DNA from: Rhynchopus sp. YZ270_cl-10
Lineage: Eukaryota > Euglenozoa > Diplonemea > Diplonemida > Diplonemidae
Reading direction: 5' to 3'
Length of the DNA: 64,000 bases
Assembly: GCA_964035575.1 (NCBI GenBank)
Contig: OZ037917.1
Coordinates: 806,001 to 870,000 of the forward strand
Part shown: one piece after another, positions 61,087-64,000 of the stretch
How the letters are laid out: each line of letters starts with the position of its first letter
How positions within the stretch are numbered: the stretch's first letter is position 1
The notes under the pieces: model-generated
Database searches by the model: none
What the model was told of the DNA's origin: nothing
What the model saw: only the letters and a program-made list of their open reading frames with translations
Made by a program: the position numbers and the translations under genes

Positions 61087-62079
61087 AATGTGGGCAACAC
61101 ATGCTACCAGGCTGCTGTGATTCAGCCCCTTAGGAGGACACATCTGCAGCAGTGCAGGATACGACCTCTGTGAGGAGGACAATGGAATATTTGCGTCAAC
61201 TTACGAGTTTAAAGGCCTGGATGTACTTCGCGTGATCAGTCACATGGAATCTCGCTGCAAGGGAGCAAAGTGCTGTCTGGCCTTATCGGTTGTCGGTCTG
61301 ATGACCTGACTCCTGTTGCCGGAATCCTGAGAGACCACCCTCTGGAACTTCCCTATGCAAGGTGCCGTGCAAAGTGACGATGCAAGGGGAGTGAAGAGAG
61401 GAGATAGAGGACAACATGCTTCCTGGAACACCGAACATGGAGATGGACGACACTGGACAACATGGACTACATACAAGGGTACTGATAAGGTAGATTGGGG
61501 GACAGGGAAATGATTCGCTTATATGGTGATTTTCGTTAGTTTTTTTTTGGGGGGGGAAGAAAATAGCAAAAGAAGAAGAAGAAGGCTTAAGTGACAAAAA
61601 CGCTCGGGAAACTGAATAAATGAGCCACAAAAGAATTGTGTGAAATAATAAATGAGAAAAAAATACACAATTTTCCCTGAAAAGAGCGTACAAACACTCC
61701 TGCAGTACGTTAGGTCAATCAAAAAAAGCAAGCGTGCCAGGTGGCAAAAGTGATAATCCAACAGGGTTTGCTACACAAAAGGTATTTCAACATAATATTA
61801 TGCAATCAATAAATTGATAACATAGGAGGGTTTGAAAATGTTTTTTGTATGTTTTGAAAGTGCTTTGTGCTCTGTTTAATTTTGCTTGATAGTTTTGTAG
61901 ACGTGGAATTGGAGAACATAGGAGGGATCAATACAAATGTTCCCACAATTTGCCACACAAAAATGAAAAACTGTCACTGCATGCTGATTGAGGGGGTTTT
62001 TGCTGAGAAGAACTCCAGCCACATTGCGATGTGTGAATGATTCTGACTGAGTTCTATGCAGATGTGAACACACATTCTT

Positions 62080-62310
62080 TCATTGCATAATGCAAGCAGA
62101 CCCAAACGGTTCGGATCGTCCACCCAATATCTCATAAGCATCGATACCACAAGACAAGTCAACACACACACATCGTTGCTCTACTTCGAGGAAATTTTCT
62201 GCTGTCGGCCTTATGACATATGTGCACCCGTCAGATCCGGGGTTTGCATTGAAAACCTCCCAATTTTTTTTGAGAAAAAACCTGTTAAGATGCGCCTCAA
62301 ACTCTCTCAT
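62080..62310 (-). CDS. possible small protein, 76 aa
   Basis: ATG at 62310, directly after a long T-rich tract and GTGAACAG-ACGC, which would make a good trans-splice acceptor. Well-mixed composition: MREFEAHLNRFFLKKNWEVF, DGCTYVIRPTAENFLEVEQR, CVCVDLSCGIDAYEILGG. No family recognised. It may be a real short gene or the first exon of one, but no GTATG donor is seen in it. Confidence 0.35.
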   Translation of the reverse strand: MREFEAHLNRFFLKKNWEVFNANPGSDGCTYVIRPTAENFLEVEQRCVCVDLSCGIDAYEILGGRSEPFGSACIMQ

Positions 62311-62375
62311 GCGTCTGTTCACCTTGGTCACAAAAAAGAAAAAAAAAGAAAACCAAAAAAAAAAAAAATAAGGTT

Positions 62376-62416
62376 GTAAGATGAGTGTGCCTCTCGTGCA
62401 CGTACATACACATCTA
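62376..62416 (+). repeat. hairpin-C repeat
   Basis: AAGATGAGTGTGC-CTCTCGT-GCACG, then TACATACACATCTAG. The right arm is widened by a TACA insertion. Confidence 0.6.
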
Positions 62417-62427
62417 GAAAAGAAAAG

Positions 62428-62488
62428 AAAAGTTTATAAGATGACCCTAAGCCTGTTGTGCTTAGTCACCTTGATCATGTTTCGTTAT
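62428..62488 (+). repeat. hairpin-B repeat
   Basis: Stem CTAAGC/GCTTAG intact but loop changed to CTGTTGT. The tail TTTCGTTAT matches the long form. It is only 12 nt from the preceding hairpin-C. Confidence 0.65.
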
Positions 62489-62616
62489 AAAAAAATGATT
62501 AAGATATTTGTAATACCGAAAGTCACAAAACAAAAGTAGCGTTCAGCTTCCGCTGGGGGTTTTTTTTTGCAAAAAAAAAAAAAAAGTGCTAGACGTTTTC
62601 CCCCACCCCCCCCACC

Positions 62617-62804
62617 ACAGCAGAGAATAAGCCTGCAGGTGTGGTCACACCCGCTAGCGGGTGTGACCCACACGCCCTTTCCGGACCTCTTGTTTACTCC
62701 AGTCATGGAGAGGGGAGTTCACCGTGTGGGTCTGGTCCAGGTCTTGGTCCCGGGTCCCAATCCGGCTGAGAATAACCGGGTCCCCGAGTCTTATTCTCTG
62801 CTGT
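62617..62804. mobile_element. 188-bp inverted-repeat element
   Basis: Perfect 15-bp terminal inverted repeats ACAGCAGAGAATAAG (62617-62631 and 62790-62804), an internal palindrome GTCACACCCGCTAGCGGGTG, and GAGAATAACC repeated inside. No coding frame. It could be a MITE or the gene of a structured RNA. Confidence 0.6.
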
Positions 62805-62959
62805 TCCCCCCCACCTCCTTCTCTTCCCTCACTTCTCTTTAACGGCAGAGTGGCAATGTTCCGTACCTATAGGACCTATCTTGACACCTGCTTTAAAAAC
62901 TCAACTCTACACAACATTCAACAAAGAAACCCCTTTTTTCGATCTACAAAAAAAATGCC

Positions 62960-63055
62960 TTGAACTACAAAGCCCTCTCTCGACAATGTACCGATAGTAC
63001 AATAACCGGGGGTACACCGGATGCACCCAACCATGCAGTTTCCTTCCATTTTATA
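62960..63055 (+). repeat. hairpin-A repeat, diverged copy
   Basis: CTTGAACTACAAAGCCCTCT and CCATGCAGTTTCC are kept. The central GC hairpin is changed to ACCGGGGGTACACCGG. The nearest possible start codon downstream is the doubtful one at 62310. Confidence 0.55.
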
Positions 63056-63224
63056 AAAAAAACAAAATGATGACAGAATACTTTGCATACACATCTCTTT
63101 TATCACCTCAACCTCGAGCACCTCCTCTCTCTCCTGCTTTTAAATTGATGGATGGGAGGGTTGCCAACCCCCCTCCATTCCCTTATACAATTCCCTCAGA
63201 AATTCTACAAAAAAAAAAAATAAC

Positions 63225-64000
63225 CTATTTTCTTCGCGGAGGCGATTTCGGCCGTCGACCTTGCGAAATAGGAGGTGGTGAGGTAGATGATGTGCGCTGC
63301 CTTTTCAGGTCTTTTCTCTCATCTCCCATAAGATTGATAAAACCTGGAGAAGGTGACTCACCACGGTCCAGACGAGAGATCATTTTCGACATACACAGGG
63401 AGAAACAGAGTTGCCCTACGAGGTCCACGTTGTTAACAATTTCCCATGCACCAGGTTTGTTTGTATCAGACTCCGCACAACCTCTGTCAAGAACCACCCT
63501 ACTACATAATACCCCTGCAAGAAACGAATCCTGCGTCGCATTGCTTGGCTCCAATTCTATCCGTCTCCCCAACTTCTTCGCCTCTTGCACTTTCTTTGCT
63601 GCAGTGGAAATCAATAAGGACCCGAATGGACGGATTGTATCATTCCCTGACTCTACTTCACCAAAGAATATTCTATCGTTATGCCCAGGGTACACATAGA
63701 CATCTACCTTAAATGGCAAATCATGGAACACCGCAACCGGGAGCGACCACAACCCTCCAGGCTCTCCGTTCGTAAAGGGTAGACCATCTGCAAGAATTCT
63801 CTTCGGGTCTGCCGTCGCAATGGTAGGAAGAATGTCCACTACGCCATACTGCGTTTTGGAGTCCGCGTGGGTTGCGTGTACACGGTATCCCATCAGAGGG
63901 GAGGAAGGCTTCTTTAAAAAGGTTTCCAGCTGCGTTTCGGGGACCTGATAAAGCGTGAAGGGAGCTAATGAAAGCGGGGTGTTCTGTTTGTTGTGGAGTG
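63225..64000 (-). CDS. unknown protein, C-terminal 258 residues (5' end outside window)
   Basis: The frame is open from the window edge to the stop at 63225. An ATG at 63893 lies inside it, but the codons before it (QVPETQLETFLKKPSS) look equally coding, so the true start is further right. Ordered beta-rich segments (YGVVDILPTIATADPKRI, LPFKVDVYVYPGHNDRIFFG) are followed by helices (LISTAAKKVQEAKKLGRRIE) and a disordered Arg/Ser/Pro tail ending KSPPRRK. No family recognised. Confidence 0.65.
   Translation of the reverse strand, partial: LHNKQNTPLSLAPFTLYQVPETQLETFLKKPSSPLMGYRVHATHADSKTQYGVVDILPTIATADPKRILADGLPFTNGEPGGLWSLPVAVFHDLPFKVDVYVYPGHNDRIFFGEVESGNDTIRPFGSLLISTAAKKVQEAKKLGRRIELEPSNATQDSFLAGVLCSRVVLDRGCAESDTNKPGAWEIVNNVDLVGQLCFSLCMSKMISRLDRGESPSPGFINLMGDERKDLKRQRTSSTSPPPISQGRRPKSPPRRK

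Larger units (their letters stand above)
60414..63224. other. long spacer with repeats and two doubtful small frames
   Basis: Hairpin-A (60547-60632), a 49-codon plus-strand frame (60937), a 76-codon minus-strand frame (62310), hairpin-C (62376-62416), hairpin-B (62428-62488), a 188-bp inverted-repeat element (62617-62804) and hairpin-A (62960-63055). Confidence 0.5.

Noticed and set aside
62753-62770. T-arm-like CCGGGTCCCAATCCGG suggesting a tRNA gene
   Set aside because: No matching acceptor, D and anticodon stems could be placed around it. It lies within the 188-bp inverted-repeat element.

Overview
The window looks like nuclear DNA of a euglenozoan protist, most likely a diplonemid. The best single marker is a 92-residue KMP-11 (kinetoplastid membrane protein 11) at 22929-23207. 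All 26 genes I am confident of, from a CAP-domain gene running off the left edge to an unfinished gene at the right edge, lie on the minus strand. This is a one-way cluster of more than 63 kb, as expected for euglenozoan polycistronic transcription. Most start codons have a pyrimidine-rich tract plus AG only 6-30 nt upstream, which fits spliced-leader trans-splicing. Eight genes can be joined across 13 cis-introns that all begin GTATG and end AG, and each spliced reading frame closes. Frequent cis-introns argue against a trypanosomatid. The species call is inference. No tRNA, rRNA or spliced-leader RNA gene was recognised.

Layout in transcription order (right to left). 63.2-64.0 kb: end of an unknown gene. 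58.6-60.4: PIH1/Kintoun-like dynein-assembly factor. 57.0-57.7: unknown. 54.0-56.9: two Alba-domain RGG proteins in tandem. 50.3-52.6: CCAR1/DBC1-like protein. 47.8-48.6: family-16 methyltransferase. 43.6-47.4: nested inverted-repeat elements. 41.8-43.4: five-exon gene with repeated C-x2-H / RGPNN motifs. 38-41.8: gene-free. 36.2-38.1: PhoD-like membrane phosphatase. 34.6-35.8: RING protein. 32.7-33.6: LysM protein. 29.6-31.2: ICME-like alpha/beta hydrolase. 26-29.6: repeats. 23.7-25.8: golgin-84-like protein. 22.9-23.2: KMP-11. 19.7-22.1: NSUN2/Trm4 methyltransferase. 17.4-19.3: a small low-complexity protein and a mitochondrial-type helical protein. 16.1-17.1: PGES2-like glutaredoxin/GST protein. 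10.2-14.8: compact run of four genes, including an SMN-like protein. 6.7-10.0: 1102-residue type I membrane protein. 3.0-5.4: duplicated RING-H2 genes. 1-265: CAP protein.

The genes do not form one pathway. They are a housekeeping mix: RNA modification and RNP assembly (NSUN, SMN, Alba), ubiquitin ligases, Golgi and membrane proteins, and axoneme assembly.

The most unusual signal is in the non-coding DNA. About twenty short elements share the loop CTCTCGT (ACGAGAG in the transcript), all in the same orientation relative to the genes. In two sub-families the loop is closed by stems of different sequence that still pair, which looks like covariation. A larger variant sits 55-190 nt upstream of the start codon of six genes. 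A second uniformly oriented repeat appears to make up an entire 86-nt intron. These could be RNA-processing elements of the polycistron or an orientation-biased mobile family.
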